Below, piece after piece: positions 50,664 through 59,718 of a stretch of 64,000 nucleotides of DNA. Origin of the DNA: DAIDKA01 sp963708865 (GTDB lineage: Bacteria > Pseudomonadota > Gammaproteobacteria > Steroidobacterales > Steroidobacteraceae). The position numbers and the translations under genes are program-made. The stretch is taken from assembly GCA_963708865.1 (NCBI GenBank), contig CAVPUC010000007.1, positions 1 through 64,000 on the forward strand, in the 5' to 3' direction. Under the pieces are notes generated by a model. That model searched no databases. It was not told the origin of the DNA and worked only from the letters and a program-made list of their open reading frames with translations. Numbering within the stretch: the stretch's first letter is position 1; every line of letters starts with the position of its first letter.

Positions 50664-52102
50664 CGACACCTGGGAAACCGTCATCGGGCTGGAGATCCAC
50701 GCACAGCTCTCGACGAAATCGAAAATCTTCTCCGCCTCGGCCACCGCCTATGGTGCGCACGCCGAATGCGCAGGCGAATCTCGTCGACCTGGGCTATCCC
50801 GGCGTACTGCCCGTCCTCAACCAGGCGGCGGTCGCCATGGCGGTGAAGTTCGGTCTTGCGATTGCCGCACAGGTGGCGCCGCTGTCGGTGTTCGCGCGCA
50901 AGAACTACTTCTACCCGGACCTGCCCAAGGGCTACCAGATCAGCCAGTACGAACTGCCGATCGTCGCCAAGGGCCACATGGACATCGTGCTGGAGGACGG
51001 GCTGCCGAAACGCATCAGCATCACCCGCGCGCATCTGGAGGAGGACGCCGGCAAGTCCATGCATGAGGGGCTCGGCGCCTTCTCCGGCATTGATCTGAAT
51101 CGCGCCGGCACCCCGCTGCTCGAGATCGTCTCGGAGCCCGACATGCGCTCGGCGAAGGAGGCCGTGGCGTATCTGAAGAAGATCCACGCGCTGGTGCGGT
51201 ACCTGGAAATCTGCGACGGCAACATGCAGGAGGGATCCTTCCGCTGCGATGCCAATGTTTCCGTGCGCCGCCGGGGCACGGAGAAGCTTGGCACGCGCGC
51301 CGAGATCAAGAACGTCAACTCCTTCCGCTTCGTGGAAAAAGCCATCCATTACGAGGTGGCGCGCCAGATCGAAATCATCGAGTCGGGCGGCAAGGTGCTG
51401 CAGGAGACGCGGTTGTACGACCCTGACAAGGGCGAGACCCGCTCCATGCGCTCGAAGGAAGAAGCCAACGACTACCGCTACTTTCCCGACCCGGACCTGC
51501 TGCCCGTGGCCATCGATGAGGCCTTCATCGCGAGCGTGCGCGCGACGCTGCCGGAGCTGCCCGATGAAAAGGCGGCGCGCTTCGCCGCGGCGTTCGGCCT
51601 GTCCGCCTACGATGCGGGCGTGCTCACCGCCAGCCGTGAGCTCGGTGACTACTTCGAGGCGGTGGTACGCGAGATCCCGCAGGATCCGAAACTCGCCGCC
51701 AACTGGGTCATGGGCGAGCTCGCCGCGGCGTTGAACCGCGACGGGGTGGATATCGAGGCGAGCAAGCTCAGCGCCGGCCGCCTCGCGGGCCTGCTCAAGC
51801 GCATCGCCGATGGCACCATCTCGGGGAAGATCGCCAAGGAGGTCTTCGAGGCCATGTGGGCGAGCGGCGCGGATGCCGATTCGGTCATCGCGGACAAGGG
51901 CCTGAAGCAGATCTCGGATCCGGCTGCGATAGAAAAGGCCATCGATGAGGTCATGGCGAAGAGTCCCGGGCAGCTCGCCGACTACCGTGCCGGCAAGGAC
52001 AAGCTGTTCGGATATTTTGTCGGCCAGGTCATGAAGGCGACCGGCGGCAAGGCCAATCCGGCGCAGTTGAATGAACTGCTCAAGAAGAAACTTGCGGGCT
52101 GA
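50656..52102 (+). pseudogene. gatB: Aspartyl/glutamyl-tRNA amidotransferase subunit B, frameshifted near its 5' end
   Basis: From ATG 50656 the frame reads NNDTWETVIGLEIHAQLSTK, SKIFSASATAYGA, then loses frame near 50757. The other frame continues PNAQANLVDLGYPGVLPVLN, YFYPDLPKGYQISQYELPIV to the end; RCDANVSVRRRGTEKLGTRA, EIKNVNSFRFVEKAIHYEVA and the C-terminal YqeY-like tail are intact. The span of 1447 nt is one base over. GatB is the kinase/transamidase subunit, and GatCAB is expected to be essential, so this is probably a sequence error. Confidence 0.9.
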
Positions 52103-52183
52103 AAAATACGCAAAATCAGATAGTTACCGTACCAGACAGCGCGGGTATTGTGATTGACCGCAACCGCCCCCAAAGTGAGCGCC

Positions 52184-53143
52184 ATGACCACTGAATTCAG
52201 CGCACCGGAGCAGGTGCAACGCTTCATATTCGAAGGCAAGCCGGTGCGCGGCCACTGGGTCGGCGTGGGCCAGGGTTGGCGGGATCTGCGCCAGTTCCGG
52301 GAGTACTCCCCACCCGTGCAGGAGCTGTTGGGTCAGGCCGTGTGTGCGGCGCTGCTCTTGGCGGCCACCTTGAAGTTCAAGGGCACCTTGACCCTGCAGC
52401 TGCAGGGCAACGGTGCCGTGGGGCTGCTCGTCGCGCAATGTACGCATGACTTCCGCTATCGGGCCCTGGCCCGGGCGCAGGGTGATGGCGCGGCGACATC
52501 GTTGACGCCGGAAGTGTTCCGCTGGCTGGTCGGGGATGAGGGCCGCCTGACGGTGACCATCGAGGCCGAGGAACGGGAGCTGCGCTATCAGGGCGTGGTG
52601 CCGTTGGCCGGGCATTCCCTGGCGGCCTGCCTCGAGGAGTATTTCAACTCCTCCGAGCAGCTGCCGACGCGGGTGCGATTGGCCGCCGATGCCAACACGG
52701 CCGCCGGCCTTTTGGTGCAGCGCCTGCCGGGCGTGGGCGGCAGTTCCTCCGACTCCGCCGACGATGAGGCGGGCACGGCCTGGGAAAATGCGCAGGCAAG
52801 CCTCGAGGCCGTGACGGCCAGCGATCTGTTGCACTTCACCGGCGAGGAGCTGCTGCTGCAGGATTTCCGCCAGCACGACGTGCGGGTGTTTGCCGGCACG
52901 CCGGTCAAGTTCGAGTGCCGCTGCGATACGCAGCGCGTCGACACCATGCTGCGCGGTCTGGGCCAGGATGAAGTGCGCGAGGTATTGAAGGAGCAGGGCG
53001 CCGTCACGGTGACCTGTGACTTCTGCAATCGTCCCTACCAGTACGACGCCGCCGCCGTGGATGCCCTGTTCGCCGCGGACGAGGCGGCCAATGCCGGCTC
53101 GGACGCCGAGCAGGGCCGCGACTCGGGGCAGGCGCTGCACTAA
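52184..53143 (+). CDS. hslO: Redox-regulated chaperone Hsp33
   Basis: 319 residues from ATG 52184 (TTG 52154 possible). N-terminal part QRFIFEGKPVRGHWVGVGQG and VQELLGQAVCAALLLAATLK; C-terminal zinc switch with CRC (FECRCDTQRVDTML) and CxxC (VTCDFCNRPYQYD). Oxidation of these four Cys activates the holdase. A longer tail, rich in Ala/Asp, follows. Convergent with the glycosyltransferase (4-bp overlap). Confidence 0.94.
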   Translation: MTTEFSAPEQVQRFIFEGKPVRGHWVGVGQGWRDLRQFREYSPPVQELLGQAVCAALLLAATLKFKGTLTLQLQGNGAVGLLVAQCTHDFRYRALARAQGDGAATSLTPEVFRWLVGDEGRLTVTIEAEERELRYQGVVPLAGHSLAACLEEYFNSSEQLPTRVRLAADANTAAGLLVQRLPGVGGSSSDSADDEAGTAWENAQASLEAVTASDLLHFTGEELLLQDFRQHDVRVFAGTPVKFECRCDTQRVDTMLRGLGQDEVREVLKEQGAVTVTCDFCNRPYQYDAAAVDALFAADEAANAGSDAEQGRDSGQALH

Positions 53144-54405
53144 GCCAAGCCCAGCACCGCCATGAGGTGGTTCGCGGCAATGGCGGCGCCATCGACGCTT
53201 CTGACCTTGACCGCCAGCTCCTGGGCGGCATCGCTGTAGGCCCGGCTGCCGAGCAGGGGTCGCAGCTCGCGCACCAGGCGCGCAGCGCTTGCGCGTTTGA
53301 ACGGCAACGAGCGGGCCACGCCCAGTTTGACGGCGCGTGCCGCATTGTCGGGCTGGTCAAACCAGACCGGGGTAATCAGTTGCGGTCGCCCGGCGCGCAG
53401 CGCCTGCGCGAGGGTGCCGATGCCGGCCTGGTGCACGATCGCGCAGGCGTGCGGGAACACCTGTGAATACGGCAGGTAGCTGAATTCGCGCGCGGAGGCG
53501 GGCAGGTTCGGCACCGTGCCGGCACCGGTGAGCAGGATGGCGCGGCGCCCCAGCTGCCGGGCGGCTTCGAGGGCCTGCAGCCAGAAATCCGCGCCCAGCC
53601 ACACCGCCGAGGATCCGAGCGCAAAGACGATGGGGGGATCGCCCGCGGCCAGGAACTGCCGCAACTGCGCAAGGCTCTGCGCATCGGGGGCGACGCCGTC
53701 GTAGCACGGTGTGCCGCACAGATGCGTGTGCGGCGGCCAATCCGGCTGCGGGTGCATCAAGGCCGCATCAAACAGCGCGAGCGTTCCTTGCGGGGAAAAC
53801 TGGCCTTCGAACACCATGACCTGCGTGCTTGCGGGCAGCCCCAACTCGCGGCGGTAATCGTGCAGCGGCCGCTCCCAGCGGCGCACCGCGAGGCGGATGG
53901 AGCGCATCAGGGTGTCGTACGCCCAGGGCCCCATCGCCTTGGCGATCTTGAGCGAGTTGATCGGCGTCAGTGCCGGCGGGTCATGGCGCGACAGGAAACT
54001 CGCCGGCGCCAGGACACTGGAGAGCCACGGTTTGCGCTGCTCGGCGGCCACGACCTGCAGCATGAAAGTGAGCGGGTGGCTGACCAGCAGATCGGCGTCG
54101 CGGGCCGCCGCGCGCAGCTGCTGATGCGATTCGCGCAGATGCGGCATGATCAGCTCCTGGATCAGCGTCTGCGTGCCGCGCAGCCCATCGGCCACCCGCC
54201 GCGCCAGTTCCGCAGGCGTGCCCAGCTGCGCCAGACTCGGCGCCACCGGTGCGAACTCCAGGCCCGCGACTTCCACGTTTGTCTGGTAGTCGCTGCTGGT
54301 CGCGATGCGCGCGTTGACGCCGCGCGCCTTGAGCGCGCGACCCACGGCGAGGTACGGGTGCAGATCCCCGAGCGAGCCAAACGTTGCCAGCACTACCCGT
54401 GCCAT
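53140..54405 (-). CDS. Glycosyltransferase of the MGT/UGT (GT1) type
   Basis: 421 residues from ATG 54405. N-terminal VVLATFGSLGDLHPYLAVGR and ALKARGVNARIATSS; C-terminal donor-site part SYLPYSQVFPHACAIVHQAG, IGTLAQALRAGRPQLITPVW and FDQPDNAARAVKLGVARSL. These fit GT1 enzymes such as rhamnosyl- and sterol-glucosyltransferases; the acceptor is unknown. Its start overlaps the mtgA stop. Confidence 0.88.
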   Translation of the reverse strand: MARVVLATFGSLGDLHPYLAVGRALKARGVNARIATSSDYQTNVEVAGLEFAPVAPSLAQLGTPAELARRVADGLRGTQTLIQELIMPHLRESHQQLRAAARDADLLVSHPLTFMLQVVAAEQRKPWLSSVLAPASFLSRHDPPALTPINSLKIAKAMGPWAYDTLMRSIRLAVRRWERPLHDYRRELGLPASTQVMVFEGQFSPQGTLALFDAALMHPQPDWPPHTHLCGTPCYDGVAPDAQSLAQLRQFLAAGDPPIVFALGSSAVWLGADFWLQALEAARQLGRRAILLTGAGTVPNLPASAREFSYLPYSQVFPHACAIVHQAGIGTLAQALRAGRPQLITPVWFDQPDNAARAVKLGVARSLPFKRASAARLVRELRPLLGSRAYSDAAQELAVKVRSVDGAAIAANHLMAVLGLA

Positions 54406-55100
54406 CAATGCACATTGCGCAGGTAGGCGACATCGCCCAGATCGCGCATCTGGCCGAGGATCCACTCGCGCCGCTCGGTCACATAGGCCGAGGGTTTGTC
54501 CGCATGCAGACGCAGCGGATTGGGCAGCACCGCCGCCAGCTGCGCCGCCTCACCGCGCGTGAGCGCCGCGGCATGCTTGTGAAAGTAGCGCTGCGCCGCC
54601 GCCTCGACGCCAAACACATCAGGGCCGAACTGCGCGCTGTTCAGGTAGATCTCCAGAATCCGGCTCTTCGGCCAGCACAACTCCAGGAGCGTCGTGAACC
54701 ACGCCTCGAGGCCCTTGCGCACGAAACTGTGGCCGCCCCACAGAAACAGGTTCTTGGCGGTCTGCTGAGAGAGGGTGCTGGCGCCGCGCGAACGGATCCC
54801 TTCTTGCTGTTCGCGCACGGCGTCCTGGATGGAGTCGAAGTCGAAGCCGTGATGGAACGGGAACTTCTGGTCCTCCGAGGCGATGACGGCGAGCTGCGCA
54901 TTGGGGGAGATGTGCTCGCGATCCACCCAGGTGTGATGCAGGTGGAAGGCTGAGTCGCCCCCGATGAGCGCCGCGACCTCGGCCTGCACCATGAACGCGC
55001 TGGTGACGGGGTGCCACCAGCGCAGCAGCAGAACCGCGGCACTGCTCAGGACCAGGCCGGTCAGGAGCAGGCCGACAATCCAGTGCAGCAGCCGTTTAAT
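54405..55100 (-). CDS. mtgA: Monofunctional peptidoglycan glycosyltransferase
   Basis: GT51 domain: QLAVIASEDQKFPFHHGFDF, RGASTLSQQTAKNLFLWGGH, RKGLEAWFTTLLELCWPKSR, ILEIYLNSAQFGPDVFGVEA. The first in-frame ATG (54992) leaves out the membrane anchor, but the frame stays open upstream and encodes KRLLHWIVGLLLTGLVLSSA then RWWHPVTSAFM, as the family needs. No ATG, GTG or TTG precedes it; an ATT at 55100, overlapping the ppiB stop, would start IKRLLHW. That would be a rare start codon, or ATG misread. With it the length is 231, normal for MtgA. Confidence 0.85.
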   Translation of the reverse strand: MKRLLHWIVGLLLTGLVLSSAAVLLLRWWHPVTSAFMVQAEVAALIGGDSAFHLHHTWVDREHISPNAQLAVIASEDQKFPFHHGFDFDSIQDAVREQQEGIRSRGASTLSQQTAKNLFLWGGHSFVRKGLEAWFTTLLELCWPKSRILEIYLNSAQFGPDVFGVEAAAQRYFHKHAAALTRGEAAQLAAVLPNPLRLHADKPSAYVTERREWILGQMRDLGDVAYLRNVH

Positions 55101-55587
55101 TGGCCGCGACTTCGCGCGCGGAGATGATCACCACGTCCTCCACCGGCACATCGTCATGACCGCGGCGACGCCCGGTCTTCACCGCGGCAATCTGATCGAT
55201 CACATCCATGCCGTCCACGACCTTGCCGAACACGGCATAACCGTATGAGCCCGGCTTGTGATCGAGGAACTCATTGTCCTTGAGGTTGATGAAAAACTGC
55301 GAGGTGGCGCTGTTGATGTCGTTGGTGCGTGCCATCGACAGGGTGCCGCGCTCGTTCTTCACGCCATTGGTCGCCTCGTTCTTGATGGGCGCGTGATTGG
55401 ACTTCTGGCTCATGTCAGGCGTCATCCCGCCGCCTTGGATCATGAAGCCGGGGATGACGCGGTGGAAGATGAGGCCATCGAAGAATTCCTCACGCACATA
55501 GCGCTGGAAATTCTCGACCGAGATCGGCGCCTCCTCGTTCAGCAGCTCGATGGTGAAATCGCCGAGCGTGGTCTGGAATCGGATCAT
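55096..55587 (-). CDS. ppiB: Peptidyl-prolyl cis-trans isomerase, cyclophilin type
   Basis: 163 residues from ATG 55587 (MIRFQTTLGDFTIELLNEEA). Cyclophilin landmarks: FFDGLIFHRVIPGFMIQGGG, GTLSMARTNDINSATSQFFI and GYAVFGKVVDGMDVIDQIAA. No signal peptide, so cytosolic PpiB. A good AGGAAG site precedes the ATG on its strand. Confidence 0.95.
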   Translation of the reverse strand: MIRFQTTLGDFTIELLNEEAPISVENFQRYVREEFFDGLIFHRVIPGFMIQGGGMTPDMSQKSNHAPIKNEATNGVKNERGTLSMARTNDINSATSQFFINLKDNEFLDHKPGSYGYAVFGKVVDGMDVIDQIAAVKTGRRRGHDDVPVEDVVIISAREVAAN

Positions 55588-55619
55588 GAAAAGCTTCCTT
55601 TGGCTAGGTGGCGCGATCT

Positions 55620-56456
55620 TCACGTCCATTGGCCTTCGGTCACCCGTTCGTGGCCCGCCAGATCGCGATGCGAGCGTACGCTGCCGAAGCCGCGCGCGAC
55701 AAGTTCGCGGGCCACGGCACTGCCCTGCGCAGCCCCGTGCTCCAGCGCGAGCCAGCCCCCGGGCAGCAGATGCTCCGGGGCGGCCTGGATGATGGCGCGC
55801 AGGTCCGCCAGCGCATCGGCGCCCGGCGTCAGCGCCTGCCGCGGCTCATCCTTGAGGGTGAGCAGTGCCGGGTCGTGGGCGTCCACATAGGGCGGGTTGC
55901 TCACCACCAGGTCGAACGCGCGGGCGGGGAGCCCGGCAAACCAGTTCCCCAGTTCAAATTCGACCTTGAGCCCCAGGCGCCGGGCATTGTCGCGGGCGAC
56001 GGCCAGTGCCGCGGCCGAGGCATCCGTCGCCAGCACCGACCAGGCGGGCCGCTCCGCAGCCAGGGATAGGGCAATGGCCCCTGAGCCGGTGCCCAGATCC
56101 ACCACCCGCGCGCGCTCGAGGCGGCACAAGGCGAGGCCGCGTTCCACCAGCAGTTCCGTCTCGGGTCGCGGCACCAGCACATCGCGGGTCACGCGCAGTT
56201 CAAGGGTCCAGAACTCGCGTATGCCGGTGATATAGGCCAGCGGCTCGCCCGCGGCGCGACGCTCGATGAGGGCCAGATAGCGCTGCATATCCTCGGGCGT
56301 GCGGGGCTCCTCGGGATGGGACCTGAGGCGCACGCGCGGCACGCCGAGGCTGAAGGCCAGCAGGATACCGGCATCGAGATTCGGCTGTTCCAGGACCCGC
56401 GCCAGCACCGCTGCGCCTCGCGCCAGCAAATCCGAAGTCGTGGGCTGCACGGTCAT
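55620..56456 (-). CDS. prmC: Peptide chain release factor N5-glutamine methyltransferase
   Basis: 278 residues: PLAYITGIREFWTLELRVTR, DVLVPRPETELLVERGL, VVDLGTGSGAIALSLA (SAM site) and LVVSNPPYVDAHDPAL (NPPY catalytic motif). It methylates the GGQ glutamine of release factors. prfA lies 3.3 kb away with an unrelated operon in between, although the two are often adjacent. Confidence 0.95.
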   Translation of the reverse strand: MTVQPTTSDLLARGAAVLARVLEQPNLDAGILLAFSLGVPRVRLRSHPEEPRTPEDMQRYLALIERRAAGEPLAYITGIREFWTLELRVTRDVLVPRPETELLVERGLALCRLERARVVDLGTGSGAIALSLAAERPAWSVLATDASAAALAVARDNARRLGLKVEFELGNWFAGLPARAFDLVVSNPPYVDAHDPALLTLKDEPRQALTPGADALADLRAIIQAAPEHLLPGGWLALEHGAAQGSAVARELVARGFGSVRSHRDLAGHERVTEGQWT

Positions 56457-56472
56457 CCTTTAGTATTGGCGA

Positions 56473-57330
56473 ATGTCACAGATCTTATATCCCCCGGCCA
56501 AGCCGCAAACCATCGGTGAGGTGCTGCAGACCGGCGGCCAGATTTTCCGGCTCTCGCTGGGCGTCACCCTGCCTTACGGCGTCATGGTCGCGATTTGCGG
56601 CGATCTGGCCAACTTGCGTAATCTGAGCGTGGGTCTGCCACCGCAGATCCTCGACAGCACCGACCCGGTGTGGTGGGCCTGGTATGTGGCCGGCAGCATT
56701 CTCGCGCTGCTGTTCATCAGTGCCCTGATCCTGCGCCAGAAGGCGCTCGCTTCCGGCGAGCGCACCAGTGTGATGCTGGAGATGCGCCAGGCCTGCGTGC
56801 TGCTGTCACGCTTGATCGTGTGCGTGGCGCTCTCCAGCGTGGCGGTCAGTATCGCCCTGCTGCCCTTCGTCCTCGCGCTGCCCATGACCGGCCTGAATCC
56901 ATCGCTCACGAACCTTGCCTCCGCGAATGTGGGCATGCTGTTGCTGCTCATTCCGCTGTCGTTGCCGGCGGCGTGGCTGTCCTTGGGGCTGTTCTTCGCA
57001 CCGCCGGTGCTGGTGGTGAGGAAACTCGGTCCCATCGAGGCCATGCGCGTGAGCTTCAGTCTGTTGCGGGGCAACTGGTGGCGCACCTCGGTGCTGACGG
57101 CCGCATTGCTCGGCGTGCTGCTGCTGATGTTGATGCTGGTGTTCACGCTCGCGGGCGTCGCGGTGATGGTGGCGGGCATCTCCGATGTGAAACTCGCGAC
57201 CACGTTGGCCATTCCGTTGGGCATTGTGTGCGGCGCCATCATGGTGCCGTGGTGCGGCGCGCTGGTGCTGGCCATGATGGGGGACCTGATGGTGCGCCAG
57301 GATGAGGGCAAGCGGGTGACACCACCATGA
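56473..57330 (+). CDS. Multi-pass membrane protein, unknown
   Basis: 285 residues with about six hydrophobic segments: around 27-43, 69-90, 110-135, 150-180, 205-235 and 240-270. A cytosolic PxxxAMRVSFSLLRGNWWRT segment between helices recalls BPSS1780-like and glycerophosphoryl-diester phosphodiesterase membrane domains. No catalytic motif. Its TGA overlaps the ATG of the response regulator, so it is probably part of that system. Confidence 0.7.
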   Translation: MSQILYPPAKPQTIGEVLQTGGQIFRLSLGVTLPYGVMVAICGDLANLRNLSVGLPPQILDSTDPVWWAWYVAGSILALLFISALILRQKALASGERTSVMLEMRQACVLLSRLIVCVALSSVAVSIALLPFVLALPMTGLNPSLTNLASANVGMLLLLIPLSLPAAWLSLGLFFAPPVLVVRKLGPIEAMRVSFSLLRGNWWRTSVLTAALLGVLLLMLMLVFTLAGVAVMVAGISDVKLATTLAIPLGIVCGAIMVPWCGALVLAMMGDLMVRQDEGKRVTPP

Positions 57331-58019
57331 ATCTGCTGCTGATTGAAGATGACCTGGAGGCCGCCAAGTTTCTCTTGAAGGGGCTGAAGGAGAGCGGTTA
57401 CGCCGTATCCTTGGCGGTCGATGGCCGCGACGGGCTCAAACAGGCGCAGGAACAGGCCTTTGACCTCCTGATCACCGATCGCATGCTGCCGCATCTGGAT
57501 GGCTTAAGCGTGGTGCGGGCGCTGCGCGAACAGGGCGTGCGAACCCCGGTACTGGTCTTGAGCGCGCTCGGGACCGTCGATGATCGGGTGCTGGGCCTCA
57601 AGGCCGGCGGCGATGATTACCTGACCAAGCCGTTCGCGTTCTCGGAGCTGCTCGCGCGGGTCGAGGCGCTGCTTCGGCGCAGCGCCGCCGAAAAGAATGT
57701 GCCCCAGACACGGCTGCGCGTGGCGGACCTGGAGATGGATCTGCTCAGCCGCTCGGTGACGCGCGCGGGCAAGGAAATCCAGCTCACTGCCCGCGAGTTC
57801 AAGCTGCTGGAGTTCCTGATGCGCCATGCCGACCAGGTGGTGACGCGCACCATGCTGCTCGAGGGGGTGTGGGATCTGCAGTTCGATCCGCAGACCAATC
57901 TGATCGACGTGCACATGAGCCGGTTACGCCAGGCGGTAGACAAGGGGTTCGCACGACCGCTGATTCACACCGTGCGCGGCGCGGGCTATGTGATCCGCGA
58001 TGAAGATCAGCCCGTTTAG
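57327..58019 (+). CDS. OmpR-family response regulator
   Basis: 230 residues: LLIEDDLEAAKFLLKGLKES, LLITDRMLPHLDGLSVVRAL (Asp about 51), VLVLSALGTVDDRVLGLKAG and DDYLTKPFAFSELLARVEAL; winged helix with IQLTAREFKLLEFLMRHADQ, NLIDVHMSRLRQAVDKGFAR and TVRGAGYVI. The acid-pocket and Lys residues are intact. The start overlaps the membrane protein gene; 20 bp overlap with the kinase. QseB/CusR-like branch by pattern. Confidence 0.92.
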   Translation: MNLLLIEDDLEAAKFLLKGLKESGYAVSLAVDGRDGLKQAQEQAFDLLITDRMLPHLDGLSVVRALREQGVRTPVLVLSALGTVDDRVLGLKAGGDDYLTKPFAFSELLARVEALLRRSAAEKNVPQTRLRVADLEMDLLSRSVTRAGKEIQLTAREFKLLEFLMRHADQVVTRTMLLEGVWDLQFDPQTNLIDVHMSRLRQAVDKGFARPLIHTVRGAGYVIRDEDQPV

Positions 58020-59376
58020 GACCTCCGCGGCGCGCCTGGCGCTGGGCTACGGCGCCATCTTTACCCTGGGAGTCAGTGCGCTGCTGGGCACGGTCTACTT
58101 CCTCACCACCAGGGTCATCAACAACGAGGTCGATGCCATCATCTCCGCGGAACTGGAGGGCCTCACGATTGAATACCATCGCTATGGGCTGTCGGGGCTT
58201 GCCGAGGAGATGAGCTTTCGTACCGATAGCTGGTGGCAGACCGGGGCGGTGTATCTGCTGGTGGATGCGAATCTCGAGAAGGAGGTCGGGAACCTCACGA
58301 GCTGGCCCTTCGATGGCATCCCCAACAGCCAATGGACCGAATTCGATCTCAAATCGCCGAATGAGGATGACAAGGTGCGGATGCATCCGGTGCGGGCCAG
58401 TGTGTCACTGCTGCCCGATGGTCATCGGCTGCTGGTCGGCATCGATGTGACGCAGCAGCGGCGCTTCGCCAGCACCTTCCGTTACGCGACGCTGTGGGGC
58501 ATCGTGTTGACCGCACTGGCCGGTGCCATCGCCGGATACTTTCTGAGCCGCAAGCTCACCCGCCGCGTGCAAAGCGCGGCGGATACCTGCGATGCCATTG
58601 TCGGCGGTGATCTCGAACGCCGCCTTCCCGTCGGCGGTTCGCAGGATGAATTCGATGCGCTGGCGCTGGCGGTCAACAACATGGTTGACCGGCTGGCGGA
58701 AAACACCCAGCTCTTGCGGGCCACCTTCGACAGTGCCGCGCACGATCTGCGCGGCCCGCTGTACCGGCTGCGCGGCCGGCTCGAGGATGCGGGGCGGATG
58801 CCGACGACGGAGGCACCGGTGAAGGCCGGCATCGATTCGGCGCTGACCGAACTGGACCGGGTGCAGCGCACGCTCGCCACGCTCTTGCAGATCGCCCAGG
58901 CGGAGAGCGGCATGGCGGCAGCCAATCGTTCGCCCGTGGACCTGGCCGATCTGATCAATGACATCGGCGAGCTGTATGAGCCGGCGGCGCGCGAGAAGAG
59001 CCTGACGCTGCAGGTTCAGTCGACCGGTGACTGCCGAGTGAATGGCAACCGCCAGCTGCTCGCGCAGCTGGTTGCGAACCTGGTCGAAAATTCCCTCAAG
59101 TACATTACCGCCGGCGGCCATATCGATATCCGTGCGGCGCATGAGGGCCAGACGGTATGGCTGACGGTGGCGGACAACGGCCCGGGCATCGCGCCGGAGG
59201 ATCGGGCTGCGGCGCTCAAGCCCTTCGTACGCCTCCCCCAGGCGCAATCCACGGATGGCAGTGGGCTGGGTTTAAGCCTGGTCGCGGCGATCGCCAGACT
59301 CCATCACGCGCAGCTCCTGCTCGAAGACAATGAGCCGGGCCTAAGGGTTCGGCTTGGGTTGGCTGCCGGGACGTAA
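58000..59376 (+). CDS. Sensor histidine kinase
   Basis: 458 residues: TM1 about 13-36, a about 130-residue periplasmic part, TM2 about 165-185, HAMP (RKLTRRVQSAADTCDAIVGG), HisKA with DSAAHDLRGPLYRLRGRLED, in which the His is in AHDLRGP rather than the usual SHELRTP, and HATPase with VANLVENSLKYITAGG, VADNGPGIAPED and DGSGLGLSLVAAIARLH. It pairs with the preceding regulator. The end overlaps the end of psiF by 36 bp, convergent. Signal unknown. Confidence 0.9.
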   Translation: MKISPFRTSAARLALGYGAIFTLGVSALLGTVYFLTTRVINNEVDAIISAELEGLTIEYHRYGLSGLAEEMSFRTDSWWQTGAVYLLVDANLEKEVGNLTSWPFDGIPNSQWTEFDLKSPNEDDKVRMHPVRASVSLLPDGHRLLVGIDVTQQRRFASTFRYATLWGIVLTALAGAIAGYFLSRKLTRRVQSAADTCDAIVGGDLERRLPVGGSQDEFDALALAVNNMVDRLAENTQLLRATFDSAAHDLRGPLYRLRGRLEDAGRMPTTEAPVKAGIDSALTELDRVQRTLATLLQIAQAESGMAAANRSPVDLADLINDIGELYEPAAREKSLTLQVQSTGDCRVNGNRQLLAQLVANLVENSLKYITAGGHIDIRAAHEGQTVWLTVADNGPGIAPEDRAAALKPFVRLPQAQSTDGSGLGLSLVAAIARLHHAQLLLEDNEPGLRVRLGLAAGT

Positions 59377-59631
59377 AATCGCGTGGCTGCGGTGCGCGGC
59401 CATGCAGCTTTTGATGAAGGTTTCGCGCGCCGTGGTCTGCAGCTTCTTGGCATCGGCCGTGGCGTTGCAGCCGCGCATGCGCTGCTGCACGGACTTCGAG
59501 ACCGGCGTCGCCGGCACCGCCTGCAGGGGCGGCCTCGCGGTGACGGACGGGGCCACAGTGCCGGAATCGGCGTGGGCCATCTGCATGGCCAGCGCGATCC
59601 CGGCCGCCAATACGAGCAGACGCGGATTCAT
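59341..59631 (-). CDS. psiF: PsiF-repeat small secreted protein
   Basis: 96 residues from ATG 59631 with a signal peptide ending near AHA. The mature part has QQRMRGCNATADAKKLQTTA and RETFIKSCMAAHRS, one PsiF-type repeat with the two Cys in conserved spacing. PsiF proteins are induced by phosphate starvation in Escherichia coli; the molecular role is not known. It overlaps the 3' end of the kinase gene on the other strand. Confidence 0.75.
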   Translation of the reverse strand: MNPRLLVLAAGIALAMQMAHADSGTVAPSVTARPPLQAVPATPVSKSVQQRMRGCNATADAKKLQTTARETFIKSCMAAHRSHAILRPGSQPKPNP

Positions 59632-59718
59632 CCGCAAACAATAGCGAACCTGCTTGTGCGGGCGGCTTGCGGGCGTATTAAGAATGCTTAACGCATCTTG
59701 AGCGGGCGCTGCGCACGC

